Below, piece by piece: positions 15,644 through 24,001 of a stretch of DNA of 31,644 nt. The notes below the pieces were generated by a model. The model ran no database searches and was not told where the DNA came from. It saw only the letters and a list, made by a program, of their open reading frames with translations. Source of the DNA: DASYXZ01 sp035934315 (GTDB lineage: Bacteria > Acidobacteriota > Terriglobia > UBA7540). The stretch lies in NCBI GenBank assembly GCA_035934315.1, contig DASYXZ010000003.1, positions 1-31,644 of the forward strand, given 5' to 3'. The position numbers and the translations under genes were made by a program. Numbering within the stretch: the stretch's first letter is position 1; each line of letters opens with the position of its first letter.

Positions 15644-17464
15644 ATGCGGATCGAATTCCGGCTGGCCATAATTCTCAGCGCGATTCTCCTGGCCGCTTCG
15701 TGCGGTGGCGGCTATGCGAATAATAACCAGCCGCCCGCGCCGGTTACTCTCCAGCTTTCAGCCAGCACTTTGACAGCGACGCAGGATGGATCGCCCGCCA
15801 CGGTCAATGTCACATTGGTGCGTCCTTACGGCAACACGAACTCCATAACCTTGAGTGTTACCGGGCTGCCCACCGGCGTCACCAAAGTGATCACTTCTCC
15901 GGGAACAGGCAACACAGGAATGATCTCTTTTGACGCGCAAGGCGCGGCTGCCGGCGCCTATTCGGTAACGGTCAATGCCACTGACGGCGTGACGAATGCA
16001 ACCGCCGCACTCACGCTGGTGGTCGCGATTGTGACCACCGTCCAAAACACCGTTAACACGAACGCAGGAGTCAACGGAAGGCTGCAGGAATTTATGGCCA
16101 CGTCGTTCCAGCCGGCGGAATGGGATTATCAATTTTTCATAAATCATCCGGATATCACGCCGCTCACCAATCTCGGCCCCCGGCACATTAGGATTCAGGG
16201 AATCTCCCAGGCGGTTCCGATGAGGGCGAATTCGAGTCCGCAGCAGCCCACGGATTGGAATTTCACGATGCTTGACGATGTTGTGCAGCCCATCCTCGCA
16301 GCGGCGGATCATAGTCCGGAATTCCAGATCGCCGTGGCCCCAAGTTTCATGAATGACGCGAGCGGGCATTTGGACATCACCAACCATCTAAATGATTTTG
16401 TCCAGTACTGCGCCAATCTGGTTCGGTATTACAACACCGGCGGATTCACCTGGGGTGGCACGCTATTCAAGTCGGCAAGCATGAACAAAATCACCTGGTG
16501 GGGAATTTTCAATGAATACAACATCAATGGCCTGACTCCGGCTCAGTATGTACAAGTGTACAACGCGGTTGTGCCTGCCATGCTTGCCGTGGATCCAACT
16601 ATCAAGTTCTCGGCGCTGGAATTGGCAGATTTCGACTCCGGCTCCGGCGATCCGCGGGTTAACCTGCCCACTTTTGTGGATCCTTCGAATCAAGGCGGCG
16701 TCAACGCGCAGGTGAATATCGTTTCCACGCATTTCTATTCTTCGTGCAATCAGAGCAATCCCGACACGCAACTCTTCAACTCCGTGGCGGGATTTGCCAG
16801 CGATGTCACTTATTTTTATCAGGAGCTCAAGTTGCGGCCCGACCTTGCCAACGTTCCCGTCTGGGTGACGGAAAATAATGTGAATGCCGATTTCGACAAG
16901 GGTGGAGGCATCAGCGCCTGCAACGGCACCGCATTTGTTTTAGACCGTCGCGGCACCAGCGCTTTTTTTTCGGCGTGGCGGCCTTACGTATTCTCACAAC
17001 TGGGCAAGGCGGGAAATCAAGCTCTTTACCACTGGGACTACGACGCAGACCAGCAGTATGGCGAAGTGGATTTCAACAGCGCGAATAAGTATCTGAGTTA
17101 CTGGGTGGATTACTACCTGGCGCGATATTTCCCTTCGCCGCCCGGCTCGAACATCCTGACAGTGGACACAACGGAAACGACTACTGTGGAAATCCTGGTC
17201 ACGCGAAACGATGACGGTTCCGTGGTCGTCATGGTGGCGAACCACGCCGTTCATTCTTCGAGCGACAACAATGGAACGGGCGATCCGCGCACGGTGGTGG
17301 TGGACGTTTCCTTGCTCGGAGCGTTCAGCTCCGCCACCCAACTGACGATTGACGCGAACACCGACCCCGCGAACGGTCCCACATCAGTGGCTGTTACCGT
17401 AACGCCTCGCATGACAGTTACGCTGAACGGCTATGGTGTGAGTTTCCTAGAATTTAAGCCATGA
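15644..17464 (+). CDS. Lipoprotein with Ig-like domain and clan GH-A (GH39-like) glycoside hydrolase domain
   Basis: A 606-aa protein. The signal peptide ends in a lipobox (LLAASC, Cys20), so it is membrane-anchored by lipid. A Gly/Asn/Pro linker and an Ig-like domain (about 33-128, SLSVTGLPTGV type) precede a (beta/alpha)8-type domain. That domain has WWGIFNEYN with E291 after Asn as the likely acid/base, STHFYS in the middle, and VPVWVTENN with E410 as the likely nucleophile, 119 residues apart as in GH-A retaining enzymes. ALYHWDYD then leads to a beta-sandwich C-terminus. The sequence could not be placed in one CAZy family by eye; GH39, GH30 or an unassigned family are options. The substrate is unknown, and neighbours suggest plant polysaccharide. 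GGAGA lies 8 bases before the ATG. The stop is 12 bp from the converging YceI gene. Confidence 0.75.
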   Translation: MRIEFRLAIILSAILLAASCGGGYANNNQPPAPVTLQLSASTLTATQDGSPATVNVTLVRPYGNTNSITLSVTGLPTGVTKVITSPGTGNTGMISFDAQGAAAGAYSVTVNATDGVTNATAALTLVVAIVTTVQNTVNTNAGVNGRLQEFMATSFQPAEWDYQFFINHPDITPLTNLGPRHIRIQGISQAVPMRANSSPQQPTDWNFTMLDDVVQPILAAADHSPEFQIAVAPSFMNDASGHLDITNHLNDFVQYCANLVRYYNTGGFTWGGTLFKSASMNKITWWGIFNEYNINGLTPAQYVQVYNAVVPAMLAVDPTIKFSALELADFDSGSGDPRVNLPTFVDPSNQGGVNAQVNIVSTHFYSSCNQSNPDTQLFNSVAGFASDVTYFYQELKLRPDLANVPVWVTENNVNADFDKGGGISACNGTAFVLDRRGTSAFFSAWRPYVFSQLGKAGNQALYHWDYDADQQYGEVDFNSANKYLSYWVDYYLARYFPSPPGSNILTVDTTETTTVEILVTRNDDGSVVVMVANHAVHSSSDNNGTGDPRTVVVDVSLLGAFSSATQLTIDANTDPANGPTSVAVTVTPRMTVTLNGYGVSFLEFKP

Positions 17465-17476
17465 GGGCGCGGGGCT

Positions 17477-18031
17477 CTAGCCGCCTTCCAGTATTGCTTC
17501 CGCGTCGATGGTAATTTCCACCAGATTGCCCACCACCACACCGCCCTTGTCCAGCACGCTGTTCCAACTCACGCCGAAATCGTGACGGTTGAGGGTGGTT
17601 TCGGCAAAAAATCCCGCCCGGGTTTTGGGGCCCTTATCGACGCCATTTTCCCACCACGGCGTCTGCCATTCTCCCAGGTAACGAACCTTCAGGCTGGCCT
17701 CTCGCGTAACGCCCCGAATGGTCAGGTGACCCCGGACCACATAGTCATGGTCGCCGATGATTGTAACCTGGATACTCTTGAAAATTATTTCAGGGTGATG
17801 CTCGACATCCAGAAAGTCCCCGCTGCGCAGGTGCGCGTCCCGGTCCGGTTCGCCCGTCCAGATGGATTTGGCGTCAATCCGAACCTCGGCCTGCGCGCCC
17901 TGTGGATTTTTTGGATCATAGACAAGCTTGCCCTTTATATTTTTAAAATGGCCGCGAACGTAGGTGACCATCATGTGCCGCACGCAGAATTCCGCAGCGG
18001 TGTGTCCGGGTTCGAAAAACCATTGGGCCAT
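17477..18031 (-). CDS. YceI-family lipocalin-like protein
   Basis: A 184-aa protein covering a complete YceI domain: W-F-x-P-x-H-T-A-A-E-F at the start, FKNIKGKL, the D-x-R-D-x-H-L-x-S-x-D-F-L-D-V-E-H-H-P core (about residues 62-80), and RHDFGVSWN near 150. YceI proteins bind long polyisoprenoid or lipid-like ligands in a beta-barrel, and many are periplasmic. This one has no signal peptide, so it is probably cytoplasmic. The gene starts at ATG 18031 with an AAGGAGG ribosome site that is part of a 13-base palindrome. It follows the molybdate transporter gene by only 33 bp on the same strand and may be in its operon. Confidence 0.93.
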   Translation of the reverse strand: MAQWFFEPGHTAAEFCVRHMMVTYVRGHFKNIKGKLVYDPKNPQGAQAEVRIDAKSIWTGEPDRDAHLRSGDFLDVEHHPEIIFKSIQVTIIGDHDYVVRGHLTIRGVTREASLKVRYLGEWQTPWWENGVDKGPKTRAGFFAETTLNRHDFGVSWNSVLDKGGVVVGNLVEITIDAEAILEGG

Positions 18032-18032
18032 A

Positions 18033-18045
18033 AAGGAGCCTCCTT
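18033..18045 (-). promoter_or_regulatory. Ribosome binding site inside a palindrome before the YceI gene
   Basis: The sense strand reads AAGGAGGCTCCTT ending two bases before the ATG. The Shine-Dalgarno AAGGAGG can pair with the adjacent CTCCTT (5-bp stem, 3-base loop), so the site may be partly masked in the mRNA. Confidence 0.5.
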
Positions 18046-18064
18046 AAGTATTGGGGACGGTTTG

Positions 18065-19297
18065 TCATCCCGCTGGATTTTCGCCATCGCGATGGGCAGC
18101 CTTATGAAACCTGGCGACGAGCCAGAATACGCCTTCCAATAAGAATCCTACCGCAAAACCATAAGTAAGGTTGGTTTTCCAAAGCGAAATGACTCCCACG
18201 CACACGGCAATTAAAATAAAAACACGCCGGGTCACAATGTCGCGAATCAGCGCCGCGTGTTGGACGCCCACGTACATCAGAAACACGCCCAAAACCGCCG
18301 TAGGAATCAGGTGGAGAATCCCCACCGCGCCTTCGCCGAAAAGAGCAAACAAAAGACATGCCACTCCGATCACATAGTTCGACTTTTGCGTGCGTGCACC
18401 GAATCTGTAATGGGCCGTGATCCCACCGGAGCCGTGGCAGGTGGGAGCGGAAATGAGCATCCCGCTCCCCAAGTTCATCAATCCGATGCTCAAGCTCAGG
18501 GCTTTCACCGTCACGCGGCGCGCCTGCGGCCCATAAAGAAGGTGGGCGGTATTCTCCGTGGCCACAATCGAGTTTCCAAATGTTAGTGCAAACTGGGGCA
18601 AGACCAGCGCCAGCAGAACACTCTTCATTTCAGCGGCGCGGGGATGGAGAATCCCAAGCGGGACGGGACCCCAACCGGGAGACGGCAAGGCGTGCCAGTT
18701 TGCCAAAACTCCAAACGCCACGCCTGCCATCAACAGGACCAGCGCTGCGGGAAAACGGCGGGAACCTTGGAGGGCGAGGAGAATCGCCACGCCGGTTATG
18801 GCGACCAGCCACGCCGAAATGTTCACACCGTTCATTGGCGCAGCGGGTGAACCGGACACCAACCGCAGACCCTCGCGCAGAAGAATTAAACCCAGACCCA
18901 ATTGAATGCCGCGAATGATGGGGAGGGTGAAAAGCCGGGCAAGCGGAGTGACAAGATTGGTGAATCCGATAATCGTTAGGAGAATGCCCATCAACAATCC
19001 GGCGCTGGCAATGGATGACGGGGGAAGCTGGAGGGCCAGGGCGATGGCGGCGACCGCCTTAAAAGGCTGAACCGCCATGGGGATTTTAAAATAGGCGCCG
19101 GAGAGAATGTAGGCCATGCCCGCGGTCAAAAACACCGCGGTAGGATTCATGTGGTTCAGAGAAATAAGCGCGATGGCGATGGGAAAAAGAATTCCGATGT
19201 CGCCGAAGGCTCCGGCAATATCCCATCGGGTCAAAGGCCAGTTGCTGCTGGAAGCTTTTGTGGGTGTGATTATTTCCACAGTCTCGGGAAAATCCAA
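18065..19297 (-). CDS. MOT1-type molybdate/sulfate transporter
   Basis: A 410-aa polytopic membrane protein with about 10-12 hydrophobic helices. The MOT1 signatures are present: GAFGDIGIL near residues 29-37, MAVQPFKA near 73-80, and PTCHGSGG-x-x-A-H-Y-R-F-G-A-R-T near 284-301. MOT1 proteins, related to SulP carriers but lacking a STAS domain, import molybdate in plants and algae; bacterial members are annotated as putative sulfate/molybdate transporters. A Mop-domain regulator gene ends 16 bp upstream, which favours molybdate. Initiation is odd: the chosen first codon is TTG at 19297 with no clear Shine-Dalgarno, and a GTG at 19279 is the alternative. Translation may be coupled to the regulator gene. 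Confidence 0.88.
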   Translation of the reverse strand: MDFPETVEIITPTKASSSNWPLTRWDIAGAFGDIGILFPIAIALISLNHMNPTAVFLTAGMAYILSGAYFKIPMAVQPFKAVAAIALALQLPPSSIASAGLLMGILLTIIGFTNLVTPLARLFTLPIIRGIQLGLGLILLREGLRLVSGSPAAPMNGVNISAWLVAITGVAILLALQGSRRFPAALVLLMAGVAFGVLANWHALPSPGWGPVPLGILHPRAAEMKSVLLALVLPQFALTFGNSIVATENTAHLLYGPQARRVTVKALSLSIGLMNLGSGMLISAPTCHGSGGITAHYRFGARTQKSNYVIGVACLLFALFGEGAVGILHLIPTAVLGVFLMYVGVQHAALIRDIVTRRVFILIAVCVGVISLWKTNLTYGFAVGFLLEGVFWLVARFHKAAHRDGENPAG

Positions 19298-19313
19298 TGA
19301 ATTCGGCGATGCG

Positions 19314-19784
19314 TCAGGGCAACACTCCGCCGGGCCGGATGATCATGACCTCGGTTGCTTTAATGAGCGCGGCGGCCGTTTCCCCAACCTTTAGGCGAAG
19401 ATCGCGGCTGGCGTCTTTGGTAATAATTGCCGTCACGCGCTGGCCGCCCACATCGAGCGTGACCTTCGTCAAGAGACCGAGGGAGTGGAGAGCCATAATC
19501 CGCCCAACCAACTGGTTGCGTCCGCTGATAATGTGTTCGAGCCCGGCGGCTTGCCCGGTTTGGTTTGCCCCGCGCTGACCGTGGGTTTTGCGATTCGGTT
19601 TCGCCGGCGGGCTGCTCCCGCCGCCCTCCTGGAAAAGGAGCCGGTCGATTTCCGCAGCCGGAATCCGGTGATGCCCTCCCGCCGTCTTCACTGAGCGAAT
19701 CCTTCGCCGGTAAATCCACTGCTTGAGCGTGGGAATGCTCACGCCAAGTTCACGGGCGGCGTCGGGTAGGTGAAAGAGTTTCAT
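19314..19784 (-). CDS. Helix-turn-helix regulator with molybdopterin-binding (Mop/TOBE) domain
   Basis: A 156-aa protein. Residues 1-55 form a MerR/excisionase-type winged HTH (FHLPDAARELGVSIPTLKQW). A hydrophilic linker (about 55-85) leads to a Mop domain: SGRNQLVGRI, VTLDVGGQRVTAIIT, VGETAAALIKATEVMI. Mop domains bind molybdate in ModE, ModC and molbindins. The HTH-Mop arrangement directly before a MOT1 transporter suggests a one-component molybdate-responsive repressor of that transporter, a compact alternative to ModE. That role is inferred from domain order and the 16-bp gap. The start ATG 19784 is the only good one. Confidence 0.85.
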   Translation of the reverse strand: MKLFHLPDAARELGVSIPTLKQWIYRRRIRSVKTAGGHHRIPAAEIDRLLFQEGGGSSPPAKPNRKTHGQRGANQTGQAAGLEHIISGRNQLVGRIMALHSLGLLTKVTLDVGGQRVTAIITKDASRDLRLKVGETAAALIKATEVMIIRPGGVLP

Positions 19785-19936
19785 GGGACCGGTCTCCGCT
19801 GTTTAATACGGTTAAAGGCAATCAGGTTACATGATTTAGTACAGATATTCAATACCGACGACTTGCATGCCTGAAGGCGGCCTCAACGAACCGATCGAAG
19901 TGTTCTTGATTATCCTGTCAGATGCGAGGCATTCTT

Positions 19937-19964
19937 TTGCAAAATCGGCGCGAAAGTTTATAAT
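19937..19964 (+). promoter_or_regulatory. Sigma-70 promoter for the Tat-tagged TIM-barrel gene
   Basis: TTGCAA (19937-19942), a 16-base spacer, and a perfect TATAAT (19959-19964), giving a leader of about 45 bases. A strong GGGAGG ribosome site lies 8 bases before the ATG at 20016. The rest of the divergent gap 19785-19936 shows nothing recognisable. Confidence 0.6.
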
Positions 19965-20015
19965 CCCAGACATCGGTTGCGGAATTGACATACGATTTCA
20001 TAGGGAGGCTTTGAA

Positions 20016-20978
20016 ATGGGAAACAAATTGACGCGACGTGATTTTTCTTCGATGCTGGCGGGGCTGGGACTGGGAGCCGCATTACCGGCCCTGGGCAAAG
20101 CCAGGAAGGCCATGCCATTTAAATTGGGCATCATTACTGACGAGATCACGGAAGACTTCGAGCAGGCGCTGGATTTCATCTCTCATTATTCGCTCCACTA
20201 TTGTGAATTGCGGGACCTCTGGAAGAAGAACATCATGAACGCTTCCCAGGACGACCTGAACCGCGCCAAGGGGCTGATCAAAAAACATCACTTGACGGTC
20301 AGCGACGTTGGCTCGCCGATCTTCAAGTATAATTTGCCCCAAATGCCCGCGCCCAGGCACCTGAACGAGAAGCGCGACACGTTTCGCGCCGACTTCGCCG
20401 AGCAGGACAGCGAGGATCTTCTGAAAAAATCGTTTGAGCTGGCGCGGTTTTTTGGAACACCCATCGTCCGGGTTTTCAGTTATTGGCGCGTCGAGGATCC
20501 CGAAAAGGCATATCCCTACGTGCGTGACCGGCTGGCCAAGGCCGCGGAAACCGCCCGCAAAAATGACATTATTCTGGTGCTTGAAAACGAGCACGAATGT
20601 AACATCGGCACGGGAAAAGAATTGGGACGCATCCTGCGTGACGTTAATTCACCCAACCTGCGCGGCAACTGGGACGCTGGTAACGCCGCCATGCTCAAAG
20701 AAATTCCTTATCCCGACGGTTATCGCGAAGTCCGCGGACTCTTCGCGCACGTTCACGTGAAAGACGTCAAACGCAATCCGACGACAGGCAAACTCGCTTG
20801 GGCGCCCGTGGGCGGCGGATTTATCGATTGGCGCGGGCAAATCAAGGCTCTGCGGGAGGACGGCTATAAAGGGACGATGTCACTTGAAACCCATTATCGC
20901 CGGCCGGACGGCAACAAGGTGGAAAGCACGCGTGAGTCTTTGGAAGGTTTGTTGAAAATTATCAATGAGGTCGCTTAG
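20016..20978 (+). CDS. Tat-exported sugar phosphate isomerase/epimerase-like TIM-barrel protein
   Basis: A 320-aa protein beginning MGNKLTRRDFSSMLAGLGLGA, a twin-arginine signal. The rest is the xylose-isomerase-like/AP endonuclease 2 TIM barrel. Metal-site segments are LVLENEHECN, RGNWDAGNA, FAHVHVKDV and MSLETHYRR, each giving the Glu, Asp, His or Glu expected of the family. Such proteins isomerise, epimerise or otherwise act on sugars and inositols. Export of a folded metalloenzyme through Tat is common in Acidobacteria and Planctomycetes members, but substrates are mostly unknown. It has its own promoter and stands alone. An inosose dehydratase or hydroxypyruvate-isomerase-like activity cannot be separated by sequence reading. 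Confidence 0.88.
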   Translation: MGNKLTRRDFSSMLAGLGLGAALPALGKARKAMPFKLGIITDEITEDFEQALDFISHYSLHYCELRDLWKKNIMNASQDDLNRAKGLIKKHHLTVSDVGSPIFKYNLPQMPAPRHLNEKRDTFRADFAEQDSEDLLKKSFELARFFGTPIVRVFSYWRVEDPEKAYPYVRDRLAKAAETARKNDIILVLENEHECNIGTGKELGRILRDVNSPNLRGNWDAGNAAMLKEIPYPDGYREVRGLFAHVHVKDVKRNPTTGKLAWAPVGGGFIDWRGQIKALREDGYKGTMSLETHYRRPDGNKVESTRESLEGLLKIINEVA

Positions 20979-21028
20979 GCTGGCCTGAAATCGCAGTCGA
21001 CCGGTTTCGATTTAAGGTGTTGAATGAG

Positions 21029-21102
<74 letters not shown>

Positions 21103-21123
21103 AAATGGCTCACAACCTTCTAG

Positions 21124-21152
21124 AGGATAGGCGAACTGGCCAGCCTTGGCAA
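21124..21152 (-). promoter_or_regulatory. Promoter of the CAU tRNA gene
   Basis: On the minus strand TTGCCA (21152-21147), exactly 17 bases, then TATCCT (21129-21124). The -10 box ends 21 bases before the mature tRNA 5' end, leaving a leader of about 14 bases. The remaining bases up to 21300 show no other signal. Confidence 0.5.
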
Positions 21153-21300
21153 GTTTCGCGGCGTGGCGCCAAGCGCGTCATGAGCGCGCGACGAGCAAAG
21201 GCGACATTAGGCGGGAAGGCTTATCGGCCTGAAGGTCCGCGCCGCCAAAACACGACCAACTTCGTTGACCGATCGACAACACTGATCGAGAGAGGTCAGA

Positions 21301-23085
21301 ATGCCATTCCCCGTGGCCGCGCCGAAAGAATCGCTTCTGAAACCTGAACCGCTGCCGCCCAATTCGAACGACGTCGAAAGCCTCGACGTGTGGGGGTTTC
21401 AGGACAGCGGCTTTACCATCAACGAAAATGGCCACGTCGTGATGCGCGGCCATCGTTACGAATTGAGCGGCCTGGAACTGCCGCGCTTGCTGCCCTGGGT
21501 TCGGGAAACGCTCGGCATCGCGCTCGACCCAAAGGACGTGCAGCCGTCGTCTTATCCAACTTATATTGCGCCCCCGCTTGAAAACGCGCCGTTTCAAAGT
21601 GAAATAAAAAACTTTTTGCGTGATGAGCAAATCACCACGGAAGGTCCCATCCGGCTGCGCCACGGACACGGCCAGACGCAGGCGGAAATGTTCGCCATCA
21701 AGTATGGAAGCATCGCGCGAATTCCCGATCTGGTTATATTTCCTGAAAGCGATCAGCAGGTCGCGCAATTGATCGCAGCAGCCAAAAAGCACAATGTCTC
21801 GCTCGTCCCCTTCGGCGGCGGCACCAACGTTACCGACGCTTTGCGATGCGAAGCCAATGAAAAACGCCTGATCGTCTCGGTGGATATGCGGTGGATGAAT
21901 CGCATTTTATGGATTGACCAGGCGAACCAGATGGCCTGCATTGAAGCCGGAGCGATCGGGCGCAACATCATGACGCAACTCCAGACTTTTGGTTACACCA
22001 TGGGCCACGAGCCGGACAGCGTGGAGTTTTCATCGCTGGGCGGCTGGATTGCCACCAATGCCAGCGGCATGAAGAAAAATAAATACGGCAACATTGAAGA
22101 CCTGGTCCTTGATATCACCGTGGCCACGGCCAGCGGAAAACTGGAACGCGCCACGTGTGCTCCGCGCGAATCCATCGGTTCGGATCTGCGCCGGATGCTT
22201 TTCGGCTCGGAAGGAACTCTGGGCATCATCACTTCCGCGGTGGTCAAAATTTTTCCTCTTCCTGAGTTGCAGGCCTACGGCTCCGTCCTCTTTCCCAGCT
22301 TTGAGCAAGGTTTTGCTTTCATGCGCGACCTGGCGCGGGAATCAACGCCGCCCTCCAGCGTTCGCCTGATCGATAATTTGCAGTTTCAATTTGGCCTGGC
22401 GCTGAAGCCGGCGGCAGTCGGCTTGAAGGCCTGGAAAAGCAGCCTGGAAAAGTTTTTTGTCACCAAAGTCAAAGGCTTTGTGCCGGATCAAATGGTGGTG
22501 TGCACGCTGGTTTTTGAGGGCACGCGCCGCGACGTGGCGGAGCAGCAGCACGCGGTCCATCGCATTGCCCAAAAATACAAGGGCATGGCGGCGGGCGCGG
22601 AGAACGGCCGGCGCGGCTACCAACTGACCTACAGCATTGCTTATATCCGGGATTTTATAATGAAGTATTACATCATCGCTGAATCTTTTGAAACTTCCGC
22701 CGCCTGGAGCAACGTTCTGCCGCTTATCGAAAACGTGAAAAAACGATTGCACGCCGAATACCAGGCGCGAAAGCTGCCCGGCAAGCCTTTTGTGACGGCG
22801 CGCGTCACCCAGATTTATCAGACTGGCGCGGCCATTTATTTCTATTTCGGCTTTTATTACAAGGGCGTGGCGAATCCATCGCAAGTCTACGTTGAGCTTG
22901 AGAACCTCGCGCGCGAAGAGATTCTGCGCTCCGGCGGTTCGCTCTCCCATCATCATGGCGTGGGCAAAATCCGCCAATCGTTTTTGCCCGCCATCATGTC
23001 ACCCGCCGCGTTGGAGTGGAAACGCGGGCTGAAACGGAGCGTCGATCCCGAAAATATTTTTGGTGCCGGCAATCAAAAGTTGTAA
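21301..23085 (+). CDS. FAD-dependent alkyldihydroxyacetonephosphate synthase (AGPS) homologue
   Basis: A 594-aa protein. It follows animal AGPS along its full length: WGFQDSGF (31-38), RYELSGLELP (52-61), the FAD-binding P-loop region VPFGGGTNV (169-177), GHEPDSVEFSSLGGW (235-249), ASGMKKNKYGNIEDLV (254-269), R355LIDNLQFQFG, RGYQLTY, ESFETSAAW (461-469), IYFYFGFYY (512-520), and GGSLSHHHGVGK with the active-site triple His at 550-552. AGPS swaps the acyl chain of acyl-DHAP for a fatty alcohol, making the ether bond of ether lipids. Generic FAD-linked oxidases (GlcD-type) share the FAD domain but not these C-terminal segments. A GAGAGG precedes ATG 21301. An SDR follows on the same strand, 97 bp downstream. 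Confidence 0.88.
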   Translation: MPFPVAAPKESLLKPEPLPPNSNDVESLDVWGFQDSGFTINENGHVVMRGHRYELSGLELPRLLPWVRETLGIALDPKDVQPSSYPTYIAPPLENAPFQSEIKNFLRDEQITTEGPIRLRHGHGQTQAEMFAIKYGSIARIPDLVIFPESDQQVAQLIAAAKKHNVSLVPFGGGTNVTDALRCEANEKRLIVSVDMRWMNRILWIDQANQMACIEAGAIGRNIMTQLQTFGYTMGHEPDSVEFSSLGGWIATNASGMKKNKYGNIEDLVLDITVATASGKLERATCAPRESIGSDLRRMLFGSEGTLGIITSAVVKIFPLPELQAYGSVLFPSFEQGFAFMRDLARESTPPSSVRLIDNLQFQFGLALKPAAVGLKAWKSSLEKFFVTKVKGFVPDQMVVCTLVFEGTRRDVAEQQHAVHRIAQKYKGMAAGAENGRRGYQLTYSIAYIRDFIMKYYIIAESFETSAAWSNVLPLIENVKKRLHAEYQARKLPGKPFVTARVTQIYQTGAAIYFYFGFYYKGVANPSQVYVELENLAREEILRSGGSLSHHHGVGKIRQSFLPAIMSPAALEWKRGLKRSVDPENIFGAGNQKL

Positions 23086-23096
23086 GCCCGAAAGTC

Positions 23097-23170
23097 TGAA
23101 TTATGAATTATGAAGTATGAATGAAAGTCAGGATGGCGGAGAATTTATAATTCATCATTCAATAGCTGGA
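23097..23170. repeat. Heptanucleotide arrays in inverted arrangement between the AGPS and SDR genes
   Basis: Units TGAATTA, TGAATTA, TGAAGTA, TGAATGA run from 23097 to 23124. After about 20 unrelated bases, related units appear in the opposite orientation (TTATAAT, TCATCAT, TCAATAG, about 23150-23170), so the two parts could pair. The array starts 12 bp after the AGPS stop codon and fills most of the gap. Confidence 0.6.
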
Positions 23171-23182
23171 TGCTGATAACAC

Positions 23183-23980
23183 ATGGACGAAAATCGCGGC
23201 AGGGAATGGGTGCTGATCACCGGCGCATCTTCAGGCATTGGCAGGGCGCTGGCGTTTGAGTTTGCGTCGCGAGGTTACAACCTTTTTTTGACAGCACGGA
23301 ATGAAGCCGCCCTGCGGCAAGTCGCCGAAGAGTGTGGCCGGAAATCCAAGATCGAAACTGAAATTTATCTGGCTGACCTTTCCAACTTGGGAACGGTTGA
23401 TGAGTTGATTCGGGTTTTATCCACCAGCGGCAGGGAATTTGAAATCCTCGTAAATAATGCCGGATTCGGCGTACACGGTGAGTTCGTGAAAACAGAACTC
23501 GACCAGGAACTGGGAATGTTGAACGTTCAACTGGCTGCCTTGCTGAAATTAACCAAAGCTCTTTTGCCCGGCATGATGGCCCGAAAAAGCGGGAGGATTT
23601 TGAATGTTGCCAGCGTTTATTCGTTCGCGCCCGTCCCTTTCCAGGCGGTTTACAGCGCGTGCAAAGCCTTCATGTTGTCATTTTCCGCGGCGCTGCGCGA
23701 GGAATTAAAGGAAAGCGGAGTAGCGGTAACCGTCCTCTGTCCGGGAACCACGCAATCAGAATTTCGCGCCCGGGCGGGAATCACCGAGAAAAATAAATCC
23801 GCCGGAGTCAGCGCGGAAGTTGTGGCGCGAATCGCCGTCCGGCAAACCCTCCGCGGCAGGCAACTGGCAGTCCCGGGTTTTTCCAGCCGCCTTTTTGTGT
23901 TTTTTGCGCGGCACCTGCCGTTTGCGGTTGTTCCCCGCGTCGTCAGATTTGTCAACAACGCGCGTGGAGTGAATGGGTGA
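23183..23980 (+). CDS. Short-chain dehydrogenase/reductase, candidate alkyl/acyl-DHAP reductase
   Basis: A 265-aa SDR of the YqjQ/DltE-like group. TGASSGIG (residues 14-21), NNAGFGVHGEF, and the active site S in VASVYSF with Y-S-A-C-K are present. TAR after the second strand suggests NADPH. A hydrophobic stretch near the C-terminus (FVFFARHLPFAVV) may associate with the membrane. In animals the step after AGPS is reduction of alkyl-DHAP by an SDR (PexRAP/DHRS7B). Following an AGPS-like gene, the same reaction is the natural proposal here. This is inference from order only, since the SDR fold fits many substrates. There is no strong ribosome site before ATG 23183. Confidence 0.9.
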   Translation: MDENRGREWVLITGASSGIGRALAFEFASRGYNLFLTARNEAALRQVAEECGRKSKIETEIYLADLSNLGTVDELIRVLSTSGREFEILVNNAGFGVHGEFVKTELDQELGMLNVQLAALLKLTKALLPGMMARKSGRILNVASVYSFAPVPFQAVYSACKAFMLSFSAALREELKESGVAVTVLCPGTTQSEFRARAGITEKNKSAGVSAEVVARIAVRQTLRGRQLAVPGFSSRLFVFFARHLPFAVVPRVVRFVNNARGVNG

Positions 23981-24001
23981 AGATTTTGGCAGGTGGTAGC
24001 T

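Noticed and set aside
20988..21013. Possible terminator after the TIM-barrel gene (AAATCG/CGATTT)
   Set aside because: Only 6 AT-rich pairs with a 14-base loop and no proper T-run.
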